From Verrucomicrobiota bacterium (GTDB lineage: Bacteria; Verrucomicrobiota; Verrucomicrobiia; Limisphaerales; SIBE01): a stretch of 46,204 nucleotides of DNA. Under the pieces are notes generated by a model, which worked only from the letters and a program-made list of their open reading frames with translations, did no database searches and was not told where the DNA came from. This document shows, piece by piece, positions 24,057-31,729 of the stretch. Position numbers and translations under genes: made by a program. The stretch lies in the NCBI GenBank assembly GCA_016209525.1, contig JACQWK010000623.1, positions 1 through 46,204 of the forward strand, given 5' to 3'. The stretch's first letter is position 1. Each line of letters opens with the position of its first letter.

Positions 24057-25955
24057 CTAGTGCTTGTGTTCCTCCGCATCCAACTTGCCTCCAGACTCGA
24101 GAAAGGCCAACAGATCGAGAATCTGTCCTCTTGAAATCTGGCTGAGCAAGCCCACCGGCATCAGTGAGGAAGCCTGCGGCTTGCGACTCTGGATGTCGCT
24201 CTTCTGCACTGTTTGAATCAGCACGTCAGAAGCGCCTGCCTGGATAGTGACGGTGTCCGCGTCCTCCTTCACGATCAGGCCAAAAACACTTTCCCCGTTC
24301 TTGAGTTCGAACTCGTGGTTTCGATAGCGATCGTTGATCACCTTGGAGGGTTCGATGATTTCGCTCAGCACCGCCAATCGGTCCCCTTTCCATCGCTGGA
24401 AAACATCCGTCAAATCCGGCCCAAAGGCGAAGCCGGCGGCACCGAGCCGATGGCACTGGGCACAAGCCAGCGACGTGAACAACTGCTTGCCGGCGTGGAG
24501 ATTTCTTGCCGTTGCGGCCTGGTGGAGGTCCGGCGCCAGCTCGCTGATCTTCCACTCGGTGGCTTGCGGCGCGGCCGGCTCCGGGTGGCTCGCCAAATAT
24601 GCCTCCACATCTCTAACGACCACCAACAAGCCCACCATTCGCCGCCAATGACCCGGAAAGGTGCAGACATAAGGATAATCCCCAGGTTCCTCCGGCGCCG
24701 TGAAACTCAGTTTCGCCTTCTCGCCCGGTTGGAGCAATTTGGTGGCATGAAGCACCTTGGAGGAAACGGGCACGTAGAGGCGTCCTTGGGCATCCGGTTC
24801 GGCCGCCATCGTTTCAGTGGAGAGCCCAATCTCCTCGACCGAACCAGGAGTGACTACGACCAGATTGTGCGGCATGACATCATCGTTCTCGAAGACAATC
24901 TCCAACGGCTTGCCCGCTTCGGTCACAATGCGTTGTTTGTCGTAGAGCATTTGCTCGTGGAGCGTGCGGATCACGAACACTCTGACGCCAAGCCCGGCGA
25001 GCAGCTTGGTGAGGACTTGCGATTTCTCCATCGGGAGCAACGAAGTCAAATCCGTCGCAAACTGAATGGCGTTGATGACATCCGGCTGGGTTCGATTCTC
25101 CGCCGGCACTTTTTCCAGGAGCCTGATAAGACTCTCAGCGAGGGGCTCAATCGTGTCGCCCGGCCACAATTTTTTGGCGATCCTTTGAAGCGCGGCGATC
25201 GCCGCCGGGAGTTCCACTCCCGTTTGCGCCAACGCCGAAAGTTTTCTGAAAGCCTGCATCTCGTAGCCCGGCATGGCCGCAGCCGCAGCCATCGCCGCCC
25301 TCCGCAGGGCGGGCCGGTCGCTCTGGTCCAGCAACGGCTCGGCTTTGGAATAGAGCGTGGCTCGTAGCTTGCCGTCGCGGATCAAGGGCACGGCAAGCAA
25401 CAGATCCACGAGGTGCTGGCCGCCGGCTTCGGCCTGTCGCCACACGCCTTCGAATGAGCCGGCCGCTGTCACCTGCGCCGCATAGCCAATCTGCCGAGTC
25501 AGTGGCAATTGCGAGTCTGCTGAAATCTTGGCGAGAATCTCCGCCTTCGCGGCGAGGTCCTCGGATTTGTGCTGCAAGAGGATCGCCGCCAATTCTCGCA
25601 GGACTGCCTCCGATTGTTCCCCTTTCTTATCGAGTTCGACCAGAGTCCCGATCGATTCGGTGAGTTGGTCCGACTGACGGAGCTTGGCCAAACCCTCGAG
25701 GGCTTCCATGCGATACTTTCTGTCGAGGCCTTGGCGCTGGAGGAGTGCGACGTAAACGAACTCGCCGCGTGGGGCTTCAATCAGTTCTTGGTTCGAAAGG
25801 CGGCCGAGCACGTAAGCAGCGGCCACCGGACTTTTTGGAAGATAAAACGGCCTTTTCGCCGGAGCATTGGTCACAGCGTCTTGGGCAACCGGTCCGACGA
25901 ATGACATCCAAGCCAGGGCGATAACCGCGGTGGGTATCGAAACCCAATGATTCAC
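24057..25955 (-). CDS. Secreted cupredoxin-cytochrome c fusion protein
   Basis: A predicted periplasmic electron-transfer or oxidoreductase subunit. From the GTG at 25955 the product starts NHWVSIPTAVIALAWMSFVG, a signal peptide, followed by a helical HEAT-like region (about residues 35-320). A blue-copper domain of the azurin/plastocyanin type then carries His in MPHNLVVV (about 362) and Cys, His and Met in YVCTFPGHWRRM (about 431-441), a complete type 1 copper ligand set. A C-terminal cytochrome c domain has CAQCH near residue 497 and a distal Met probably in SLMPVGLLSQ. The same domains end many PVC-group heme proteins; here the usual N-terminal glucose-dehydrogenase-like propeller is absent. 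The frame is open to a GTG at 26159, but the added 68 residues include a palindromic repeat. Confidence 0.87.
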   Translation of the reverse strand: MNHWVSIPTAVIALAWMSFVGPVAQDAVTNAPAKRPFYLPKSPVAAAYVLGRLSNQELIEAPRGEFVYVALLQRQGLDRKYRMEALEGLAKLRQSDQLTESIGTLVELDKKGEQSEAVLRELAAILLQHKSEDLAAKAEILAKISADSQLPLTRQIGYAAQVTAAGSFEGVWRQAEAGGQHLVDLLLAVPLIRDGKLRATLYSKAEPLLDQSDRPALRRAAMAAAAAMPGYEMQAFRKLSALAQTGVELPAAIAALQRIAKKLWPGDTIEPLAESLIRLLEKVPAENRTQPDVINAIQFATDLTSLLPMEKSQVLTKLLAGLGVRVFVIRTLHEQMLYDKQRIVTEAGKPLEIVFENDDVMPHNLVVVTPGSVEEIGLSTETMAAEPDAQGRLYVPVSSKVLHATKLLQPGEKAKLSFTAPEEPGDYPYVCTFPGHWRRMVGLLVVVRDVEAYLASHPEPAAPQATEWKISELAPDLHQAATARNLHAGKQLFTSLACAQCHRLGAAGFAFGPDLTDVFQRWKGDRLAVLSEIIEPSKVINDRYRNHEFELKNGESVFGLIVKEDADTVTIQAGASDVLIQTVQKSDIQSRKPQASSLMPVGLLSQISRGQILDLLAFLESGGKLDAEEHKH

Positions 25956-25979
25956 AGCGCGGCGGGGCCGCAGCCGCAA

Positions 25980-26060
25980 TTGGTGGGGCGAGACTCCGTC
26001 GAGCCCCGGAATCCTCGCCGGCAAAGAAGTCACGGCTCGACGCGAGTTTCGCCCCACCAA
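25980..26060. repeat. GGTGGGGCGAGACTCC palindrome
   Basis: Arms at 25980-26005 and 26034-26060 pair with one mismatch and one extra base around a 28-base loop. The left arm recurs inside the sialidase 5' end at 13748-13771. The element lies immediately upstream of the preferred start of the cupredoxin-cytochrome gene, or inside its N-terminus if the 26159 start is used. Confidence 0.8.
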
Positions 26061-26196
26061 CAAATTTGCGCGACCCGTGAGAATTCTGGCGGCGACTGAA
26101 ACGGAGTGTCGGGCCATTGGGCGAAGATTTCGTTGGACGTGTCGTGAATGCCGAGTCACAGGGTTAATTCCGTTTCGTTTTCAAAATGAGACGACT

Positions 26197-26251
26197 CCCC
26201 CTCACCCCTTCCCTCTCCGCATCCGATGGGGAGAGGGAAGGGGTGAGGGGG
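26197..26251. repeat. Long palindromic CCCCTCACCC-type repeat, symmetric copy
   Basis: Perfect 22-base arms (26197-26218 and 26230-26251) flank an 11-base loop containing the ATCCGATG also found in the other copies. The bases after it (TTTCA, TTCACA, AGTCTCATCTT, ATCGC) recur in the same order after the copy at 33905-33967, so the duplicated unit is longer than the hairpin. It sits just after the PQQ-like gene stop and could act as a 3' stabilising hairpin. Confidence 0.9.
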
Positions 26252-26280
26252 ATTTCATCAAAGCCTTCACACGTTTAGTC

Positions 26281-27654
26281 TCATCTTGATCGCTCATTCG
26301 AATATGGAGAGGTCGTCGAGTCTCGGACACAAAACAGCTTGGACGCCGTCCGGATCAGCAAGCGATCTCCGGCAATCGCCGGCGTGGCCATGCACATCTC
26401 GTTCAGGCTGTTTTTGCGCAGAAGTTTGTATTCGGGTCCGGCCTGGACCACAAACGTGTCGCCGTCTTCGCTCAAGCAGAAGATTTTCCCGTTGTAGGCC
26501 CAAGGCGAAGCCGTGAAGGCCGAGGTGCCTTCCGTGTTGATCCGTTGCTTTCCGTACACCTCCGCGCCGGTTCTTGCGTCATGGCAACTGAGAAAGCCGA
26601 AATCGAAGAGGACGTAGAAGTGGGCGCCGTAAACCAACGGCGATGGATTGTAAGGCGCGGCGGTACGCTGGCACCAGGCAATGTACGGATTGCTGGCCGC
26701 TCCATCGGCGAGCGAGATGTCACCGGAAGCTCCTGGATGAATCGCAAATACCGGGCGAGCCTTGTCGCCAACATAGCCCGAGCACACATAGAGCAGGTCG
26801 AACTTGGAGAAAGGCGTGGGGATAACGATGGAGGACATCCCCCCCAATTCCCACAGCAACCTCCCATCCGAATCATACGAGCGGACTCTCTTGCGGCCTG
26901 GAGTCACGATTTCAGTACGCTCCTCGTTTTCCCAGACATAAGGAGTGGCCCAGTTGCTCTTTTCGTCCCGCTCGACGCGCCAGACTTGCCGGCCCGACTT
27001 CTTATTGAAAGCCGCCAGGAACGACTGCTCTTCGTTGTCGTTCACGACGAAAACCTTGTCGCCATGCAATACCGGCGACGCGGCCGTTCCCCAGCCATTC
27101 CTCGTCTTGTGCGCCGCGAACCTCTGGGACCAAATTTCCTTGCCTTCGAAATCCAAGCAGAACAAACCGACGTTGCCAAAATAGGCATAGACTCGCTCGC
27201 CATCGGTCACCGGAGTCTCCGACGCGTAGGTATTCTTCAAGTGGAGGGAGCCGGCGGGCGGACCTTGAAGGACCTCCTTTTCCCAAAGCAATTTCCCGGT
27301 CCGCAGTTCCAGGCAGTACACGTTCCAGTGATGCACATCTTTCGAGGGAGTCGGGCGTTCACCGCCGAAATAGAGGCCCTTCTTCGGCGTCTCCACCTCG
27401 CCGTCCTTGATGACGGAAGTGAGGAAGACTTTCTCGCCCCAGACGATCGGCGACGACCACCCATAGCCAGGAATCGTGGTCTTCCAGGCAATATTTTGAT
27501 CGTTGCCCCACGCTTCAGGGAGGCCCTTCACCTCCTGAACTCCCAAGGCTCCCGGCCCGCGAAACTGTGGCCAAACCGAATCAGCCGTCTTGGCAGGGAT
27601 TGCCGACAGTAACATTATCTGCGTGGCGACCAAGCACCCAATGGATCGTTGCAT
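26281..27654 (-). CDS. Secreted PQQ-like beta-propeller repeat protein
   Basis: A 457-residue exported protein. The N-terminal signal peptide is followed directly by WPQFRGPGALGV, a hallmark of the PQQ-like propeller proteins plentiful in Planctomycetes and Verrucomicrobia. Several propeller blades with the docking pattern are visible, such as YCLELRTGKLLWEKE, YFGNVGLFCLDFEGKEIWSQ, AAFNKKSGRQVWRVE and DARTGAEVYGKQ. The family resembles BamB and quinoprotein dehydrogenases, but the set of residues that would bind PQQ or calcium cannot be confirmed here, so enzyme activity is uncertain. The start ATG at 27654 gives a good signal peptide. It is on the same strand as, and upstream of, the cupredoxin-cytochrome gene, separated by 325 bases of repeats; a shared redox role is possible but not shown. 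Confidence 0.87.
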   Translation of the reverse strand: MQRSIGCLVATQIMLLSAIPAKTADSVWPQFRGPGALGVQEVKGLPEAWGNDQNIAWKTTIPGYGWSSPIVWGEKVFLTSVIKDGEVETPKKGLYFGGERPTPSKDVHHWNVYCLELRTGKLLWEKEVLQGPPAGSLHLKNTYASETPVTDGERVYAYFGNVGLFCLDFEGKEIWSQRFAAHKTRNGWGTAASPVLHGDKVFVVNDNEEQSFLAAFNKKSGRQVWRVERDEKSNWATPYVWENEERTEIVTPGRKRVRSYDSDGRLLWELGGMSSIVIPTPFSKFDLLYVCSGYVGDKARPVFAIHPGASGDISLADGAASNPYIAWCQRTAAPYNPSPLVYGAHFYVLFDFGFLSCHDARTGAEVYGKQRINTEGTSAFTASPWAYNGKIFCLSEDGDTFVVQAGPEYKLLRKNSLNEMCMATPAIAGDRLLIRTASKLFCVRDSTTSPYSNERSR

Positions 27655-27729
27655 GAGGAGGTACGTAACCGGTTAGCGTGCTCAGATCAAGCCTTGGCGA
27701 AGTGGACTGGGGCGCTCTCCGTGAAGCTC

Positions 27730-27790
27730 GTAGCAGCGGACGTGAGTCCGCTCCGTTTCTGGATCCGAGCGGACTCAAGTCGGCTGCTAC
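27730..27790. repeat. GTAGCAGCGGACGTGAGTCC palindrome
   Basis: Arms at 27730-27752 and 27768-27790 pair at 21 of 23 positions around a 15-base loop. The GCGGAC/GTCCGC core resembles the element at 3132-3195. Confidence 0.8.
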
Positions 27791-27849
27791 GGTTCATCGG
27801 CTCAATGCATGCGTCAAACTCAAGGAGGCTCTCCATAGACCGCCGCGTG

Positions 27850-27928
27850 GGAGCCGAAATGAGGAAGCTCACTTCGCTTCGCCCGGAAGTCAGAGCCTCC
27901 TTACGTCGGCTCCTGCGGTTCACAGACC
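27850..27928. repeat. GGAGCCGACGTAAGGAGGCTC-type palindrome
   Basis: Imperfect arms lie at 27850-27870 and 27893-27913. The right arm and its extension (TTACGTCGGC, CTGCGGTTCAC, GACC) recur at 13809-13845 inside the sialidase 5' end. Confidence 0.65.
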
Positions 27929-27985
27929 CAACGCGCTTCCGAAACGCGTGGGGTTCATCCGCGCTCGGAGAATCGAAGGACTGGG

Positions 27986-28006
27986 TTTGCTCCGAAAGCG
28001 AGCAAA
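27986..28006 (-). terminator. Weak candidate hairpin after rplQ
   Basis: TTTGCTC and GAGCAAA form a perfect 7-base stem with a 7-base loop, ending four bases past the rplQ stop codon. No T-tract follows on the minus strand, so this would be a poor intrinsic terminator; it may instead be a transcript-end hairpin for the ribosomal cluster. Confidence 0.35.
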
Positions 28007-28010
28007 TGAC

Positions 28011-28511
28011 TCAGGGCGATTCTTTCGGTGCCGTGGTTTCCGTCGCAGTTGGAGCTTGTGCTGAAGCGGGTGCCTCTGTCTTGGCAGGTTCGGCGGGCGC
28101 CGCCGGAAGTTCGACCCACTCTAGGATAGCGAGCGCTGCCGCGTCGCCTTGGCGGCGATTGAGTTTCACGATTCGCGTATATCCTCCCCTTCGGTCCTTG
28201 AAGGCCGGAGCAATTTCATCGAACAGGATGCGCACGACATCTTGCCGGCGTGCTTGGACTCTAAGCTCTTTGCTCTTCAGCATTCGCCGCGAGTGGTGCC
28301 TCAACCGGGCGGCAGCCAGCCGTCGCGCATGAATCGTTCCGCTCTTCCCCAAGGTTACCATTTTCTCTGCCACGGGCCGTGCGGCCTTGGCCTTGGCCAG
28401 GGTCGTCGTGACACGCTTATGCCGGATGAGGCTGCACACCAGATTGGCGAGCATCGCGTTCCGATGCTCTCCGGTCCGGCCAAGTTTAGCCGTTCGCTTA
28501 AGATGTCGCAT
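28011..28511 (-). CDS. rplQ: 50S ribosomal protein L17 with Ala/Pro-rich tail
   Basis: A large-subunit protein near the exit tunnel. The start MRHLKRTAKLGRTGEHRNAM and the stretch TTTLAKAKAARPVAEKMVTL are diagnostic, and the core ends with GGYTRIVKLNRRQGDAA and LEWVEL. At 166 residues it has about 40 more than the bacterial core, all in a C-terminal tail rich in Ala, Pro, Thr and Glu. It is the last gene of the merged ribosomal cluster and starts 12 bases after the rpoA stop. Confidence 0.96.
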   Translation of the reverse strand: MRHLKRTAKLGRTGEHRNAMLANLVCSLIRHKRVTTTLAKAKAARPVAEKMVTLGKSGTIHARRLAAARLRHHSRRMLKSKELRVQARRQDVVRILFDEIAPAFKDRRGGYTRIVKLNRRQGDAAALAILEWVELPAAPAEPAKTEAPASAQAPTATETTAPKESP

Positions 28512-28523
28512 GGTATCTTGGCG

Positions 28524-29537
28524 TTAAGGGGTCTTGATCTCTTCCTTGGGTGCTTCGAGCAATGCCGCGTCGATATTCATGCCCAAGGTCAGACCCAAGG
28601 AGGCGAGCTTTTCCTTGATCTCGTTGAGGGATTTCTTCCCGAAGTTGCGGTATTTGAGCATTTCCGCTTCGGTTTTCATGGCGAGCTGCCCCACGGTCGT
28701 GATATTGGCGTTGTTCAAACAGTTGGCCGCACGCACGCTCAACTCGATCTCATTGACGCTCATGTTCAGCAGCTTGCGCTGGCGGGCTTTTTCGTCATCT
28801 TGCTTGTCGGGTTCCTGCTCGAACTCGACCGCGTTCTTATCGTAGCCCACAAACACGTCCAAGTGATGCTGCAGAATGGCGGAAGCCTGTGTCAGGGCGT
28901 CGTCGGGCGAGACGCGGCCGTCGGTCCAGATCTCCAGGAGCAGACGGTCGTAATCGGTGCGTTGGCCGACGCGCGAGCTCTCCACGGCGTAACGCACCCG
29001 GGTGACCGGCGAAAAGAGGGAATCGATCGCAATGACGCCGATCGGCTGGTCGGGTTTCTTGTTTTCGTCGCCCGGACAGAAACCGCGTCCTACTCTGATT
29101 TCCATTTCGATTTCGAATTTCTTCTTTTTATCGAGGGTGCAGATAAGCTGCTTGGGATTCACCAATTCCAAATTCTGGTTCAGCTTGATATCTCCGGCCA
29201 CGACGGGGCCGTCTTTGTTGACTGAAAGCGACACTGTTTGGGGATCGCGGCTGTGCCCTTTGAACAGCACTTTCTTGAGGTTCAGAATGATGTCCGTAAC
29301 ATCCTCAACCACTCCGTCAACGGCGCTGAACTCGTGCATAGCGCCGTCGAGTTTGATCGAGGTGACGGCCGCGCCTTCCAGTGACGAAAGCAAAACTCGC
29401 CGCAGGGAATTCCCGATCGTGTGGCCATAACCGGTCTCAAACGGTTCGGCGATGAACTTGGCGTAAGTTTCCGTGGCGGTTGAGTCTTCTCTGACCAACC
29501 GCTTGGGCATTTCGAAACGACCTAAACGTACTGGCAT
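28524..29537 (-). CDS. rpoA: DNA-directed RNA polymerase subunit alpha
   Basis: The assembly platform of RNA polymerase. The 337 residues contain the N-terminal dimerisation domain (EPFETGYGHTIGNSLRRVLLSS near residues 33-54) and the C-terminal domain of about 65 residues with helix-hairpin-helix features (ELSVRAANCLNNANI and FGKKSLNEIKEKL), which contacts UP elements and activators. A strong ribosome binding site AAGGAG stands three bases before the ATG. The 95-base gap to rpsD contains a nested hairpin (29549-29610), which is unusual in this otherwise compact cluster. Confidence 0.97.
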   Translation of the reverse strand: MPVRLGRFEMPKRLVREDSTATETYAKFIAEPFETGYGHTIGNSLRRVLLSSLEGAAVTSIKLDGAMHEFSAVDGVVEDVTDIILNLKKVLFKGHSRDPQTVSLSVNKDGPVVAGDIKLNQNLELVNPKQLICTLDKKKKFEIEMEIRVGRGFCPGDENKKPDQPIGVIAIDSLFSPVTRVRYAVESSRVGQRTDYDRLLLEIWTDGRVSPDDALTQASAILQHHLDVFVGYDKNAVEFEQEPDKQDDEKARQRKLLNMSVNEIELSVRAANCLNNANITTVGQLAMKTEAEMLKYRNFGKKSLNEIKEKLASLGLTLGMNIDAALLEAPKEEIKTP

Positions 29538-29548
29538 AATCTCCTTCC

Positions 29549-29610
29549 AACAATTTTAATCTGGCTCGATCTGCAGCTTCCCGCCCTCAGTTCGAGCCCA
29601 TGTAATTGTT
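29549..29610 (-). promoter_or_regulatory. Nested hairpin in the rpsD-rpoA gap, next to the rpoA RBS
   Basis: On the transcribed strand an outer 7-base stem AACAATT/AATTGTT encloses an inner 7-base stem GGCTCGA/TCGAGCC. The outer stem ends two bases before the AAGGAG ribosome binding site of rpoA. In many bacteria ribosomal protein S4 controls this operon through mRNA structure. Here the structure follows the S4 gene directly, so a regulatory role is possible; this is inference from position and pairing only. Confidence 0.4.
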
Positions 29611-29632
29611 TTGCTCTTATTGCAGAGCGGTT

Positions 29633-30241
29633 TTAGCGGGAATAAAATTCGACGACGGCCTGCTCGTTGGCGATGGGCTGGATTTCATTGCGCGTTGGGA
29701 TTCTCAGAATCGTGCCCTTGAACGCATCACGGTTGAGCGACAGCCAATCGGGCACTGCCCGGCTCGTTGAAGACTCCAAATTGCGGGTTCCCATTTGACG
29801 GGAAACACTGGAATCCTTGACCTCCACGACGTCGTTGACCTTCAGCGCGTAGGAGGGAACGTTCACCTTGCGGCCGTTGACCTTGATATGGCCGTGAGAA
29901 ACCATTTGCCGTGCCGCGGCGCGAGTCGTGCCAAACCCCAAATGATGCACCACGTTGTCCAGCCTTAGCTCGAGGATTTGGAGCATGGTTTCGCCCGTCA
30001 CGCCGCGGCGTTTGAGGGCTTTTTGATACACGCGACGGAATTGACGTTCCATCAGCCCGTAGTAATAGCGAAGCTTTTGTTTCTCGATCAACCCCAATGC
30101 ATAGTCGCTGGTTTTTCGCCGGGATTTTGGTCCGTGAACTCCCGGCGCGTAGTTTTTCCTCTCGAGGTATTTCGAAGCGCCATAAATCGGCGTTCCGAAA
30201 CGACGACTAATTCGAACGCGGGGACCAGTATAACGAGCCAT
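29633..30241 (-). CDS. rpsD: 30S ribosomal protein S4
   Basis: A primary 16S rRNA binding protein that nucleates small-subunit assembly. The 202 residues show the N-terminal MARYTGPRVRISRRFG, lacking the Cys cluster and so of the zinc-free type. They also show the S4 RNA-binding domain (LELRLDNVVHHLGFGTTRAAARQM, then VSHGHIKVNGRKVN) and the usual C-terminus ending EFYSR. Length is normal. It lies 41 bases downstream of rpsK. Confidence 0.97.
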   Translation of the reverse strand: MARYTGPRVRISRRFGTPIYGASKYLERKNYAPGVHGPKSRRKTSDYALGLIEKQKLRYYYGLMERQFRRVYQKALKRRGVTGETMLQILELRLDNVVHHLGFGTTRAAARQMVSHGHIKVNGRKVNVPSYALKVNDVVEVKDSSVSRQMGTRNLESSTSRAVPDWLSLNRDAFKGTILRIPTRNEIQPIANEQAVVEFYSR

Positions 30242-30282
30242 AGTTTTGTTTGCGGGTTATGCGCCTGCCACTTTCAACCGAA

Positions 30283-30924
30283 CTACACTCGGCGCTTCTT
30301 GCGCGGCCGGCAGCCATTGTGCGGCACGGGAGTCACATCTTTAATGGTGGTGATTTCCAGACCAATCGCCTGGAGTGCGCGGATGGCCGATTCCCGTCCG
30401 GAACCCGGCCCTCTTACCCTGATTTCGACTTCCCGCATCCCATGCGACATGGCCTGCCTCGCGGCGTCCTGGGCGACCTGTTGGGCGGCGAAGGCCGTGC
30501 TCTTTCGCGAACCCTTGAACCCCACCTTTCCGGCGCTGGACCACCCGATGACATTTCCGTGCATGTCTGTGATGGAAACAAGAGTGTTGTTGAATGTGGC
30601 GAGTATATTGGCAACACCCACTGAAATATTCTTGGCGCCTTTTGCCTTGATGATCTTCTTCGCGGCTTGGTCCTCTCCCAGCAGTTCCGCTGCGGTGGGC
30701 GCCGCGGCAGCGACCGGAGCACCCGGGGTCGAGGCGGGAGCCGTTTGGGCCTCGGCGGTTTTCGGAGCTTCCGCGGCTTCGGGCGCCGCGGCCTTTTTCG
30801 GAGGTCGCGGGGGTCGGGCTTCGCCAGCGGCTGCCTTGGGAGCCGGTGCTTCCCCTGCGGCAGGGGCTGCCGACTTGGCTTCTTTCTTGGGTGCCGGTTT
30901 CTTTGATGTAGTTTCTTCAGCCAT
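30283..30924 (-). CDS. rpsK: 30S ribosomal protein S11 with long N-terminal extension
   Basis: A small-subunit platform protein close to the mRNA exit. The S11 core is clear from [19 protein letters not shown] through [15 protein letters not shown] to the C-terminal [15 protein letters not shown]. At 213 residues the protein is about 85 longer than the usual 125-130. The surplus is an N-terminal region made almost only of Ala, Pro, Lys, Glu and Thr (for example [20 protein letters not shown]), probably disordered. It is in frame with no internal ATG near the core, so the extension seems to be really translated. It starts 53 bases downstream of rpsM. Confidence 0.95.
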   Translation of the reverse strand: MAEETTSKKPAPKKEAKSAAPAAGEAPAPKAAAGEARPPRPPKKAAAPEAAEAPKTAEAQTAPASTPGAPVAAAAPTAAELLGEDQAAKKIIKAKGAKNISVGVANILATFNNTLVSITDMHGNVIGWSSAGKVGFKGSRKSTAFAAQQVAQDAARQAMSHGMREVEIRVRGPGSGRESAIRALQAIGLEITTIKDVTPVPHNGCRPRKKRRV

Positions 30925-30977
30925 GAAGTATTCCAGGAATAGAGGTTGTGTGGTTCAATCGCCCTCCGGACGCTCGT

Positions 30978-31373
30978 TTAGTGAATGCCTGTCTTCGCAT
31001 GAGGATTCCGCTGAACGCCGACCGTCTTGCGCGGACCTTTGCGGGTGCGCGCGTTGGTCTGGGTGCGCTGCCCCCGCACGGGCAATCCGCGCAAGTGCCG
31101 CACTCCGCGATAGCACTTGATGCTCTGCAACCGTTTGAGGTTCAGCCCCAGCTCGCGCCGAAGATCGCCCTCGGTCACGTATTTGCCATCCTGAATCGCA
31201 TGGACGATTTGCGACAATTGCTGTTCGGTCAAATCCTTTGCGCGGATGCCGGGATCGATGTTGGCTTTCTGCAAGATCCATTTGGAGTTCGCCGGACCAA
31301 TCCCATAGATGTAGCGAAGCGCGATATCAATCCGCTTCTGGCCTGGAATATCGACGCCAAGAATGCGTGCCAT
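30978..31373 (-). CDS. rpsM: 30S ribosomal protein S13
   Basis: A small-subunit head protein that contacts the P-site tRNA and L5. The N-terminal [21 protein letters not shown]-like start, the helix-two-turn-helix region and the basic C-terminus ([18 protein letters not shown]) are typical. At 131 residues it is slightly longer than the usual 115-125. It follows rpmJ by 14 bases, as in the classical alpha operon. Confidence 0.97.
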   Translation of the reverse strand: MARILGVDIPGQKRIDIALRYIYGIGPANSKWILQKANIDPGIRAKDLTEQQLSQIVHAIQDGKYVTEGDLRRELGLNLKRLQSIKCYRGVRHLRGLPVRGQRTQTNARTRKGPRKTVGVQRNPHAKTGIH

Positions 31374-31387
31374 AGATGTGCTTTCGT

Positions 31388-31501
31388 TTAGCCCTGCCGC
31401 TGTTTGTGCCGCGAATTGGTACAGATCACGCGGATCACGCCTTTGCGGCGGACGATTTTGCAGTGTTCACAGAGTTTTTTGACCGATGCGCGAACTTTCA
31501 T
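31388..31501 (-). CDS. rpmJ: 50S ribosomal protein L36
   Basis: A 37-residue protein found by reading the gap between infA and rpsM. It begins [20 protein letters not shown] and ends NSRHKQRQG. The zinc ribbon is intact (Cys11, Cys14, Cys27, His32), so this is the zinc-binding form. It begins nine bases after the infA stop and ends 14 bases before rpsM, its standard place. Confidence 0.95.
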   Translation of the reverse strand: MKVRASVKKLCEHCKIVRRKGVIRVICTNSRHKQRQG

Positions 31502-31510
31502 AAAATCAAC

Positions 31511-31729
31511 TCATGTTTTTTTGCAGGCGACGCAGCCTTTCGACAAGTCGTAGGGTGACATCTGCAACAGGACCCTATCACCCGGCGCCAACCGCACGAA
31601 ATTGAGCCGCATTTCGCCCGATAGGAAAGCGAGCACTCGATGGCCATTGGCTAGTTCTACTCGAAAACGGCTGTTCGGCAAAACTTCCACTACTTTACCC
31701 TCGACTTCAATAGCTTCTTCTCCGGGCAC
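31511..31729 (-). CDS. infA: Translation initiation factor IF-1
   Basis: An OB-fold protein that blocks the A site during initiation. The 72 residues give [33 protein letters not shown] and [17 protein letters not shown], diagnostic of IF-1. The C-terminal strand ends GCVACKKT instead of the common GRITYRYK-like end; two Cys residues at that place are unusual. The start is GTG and lies 40 bases inside the 3' end of map, so translation is probably coupled to map. Confidence 0.93.
   Translation of the reverse strand: MPGEEAIEVEGKVVEVLPNSRFRVELANGHRVLAFLSGEMRLNFVRLAPGDRVLLQMSPYDLSKGCVACKKT

Larger units (their letters stand above)
25956..26280. other. Repeat-filled gap between two genes (325 bases)
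   Basis: Apart from the two palindromes at 25980-26060 and 26197-26251, this stretch holds no recognised gene. The part from 25956 to 26159 remains open in the frame of the cupredoxin-cytochrome gene. Any promoter of that gene should lie here, but I see no convincing -35/-10 pair. Confidence 0.6.
27655..28010. other. Repeat-filled gap after the ribosomal cluster (356 bases)
   Basis: No gene is recognised between the rplQ stop and the PQQ-like gene start. The stretch contains the palindromes at 27730-27790 and 27850-27913 and a small hairpin at 27986-28006. The promoter of the PQQ-like gene must lie in this gap or in rplQ, but none is evident. Confidence 0.6.

Noticed and set aside
27655-28010. 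Possible tRNA or small RNA gene in the gap after rplQ
   Set aside because: The palindromes do not form a cloverleaf and no T-loop consensus such as GTTCGAATC was found.
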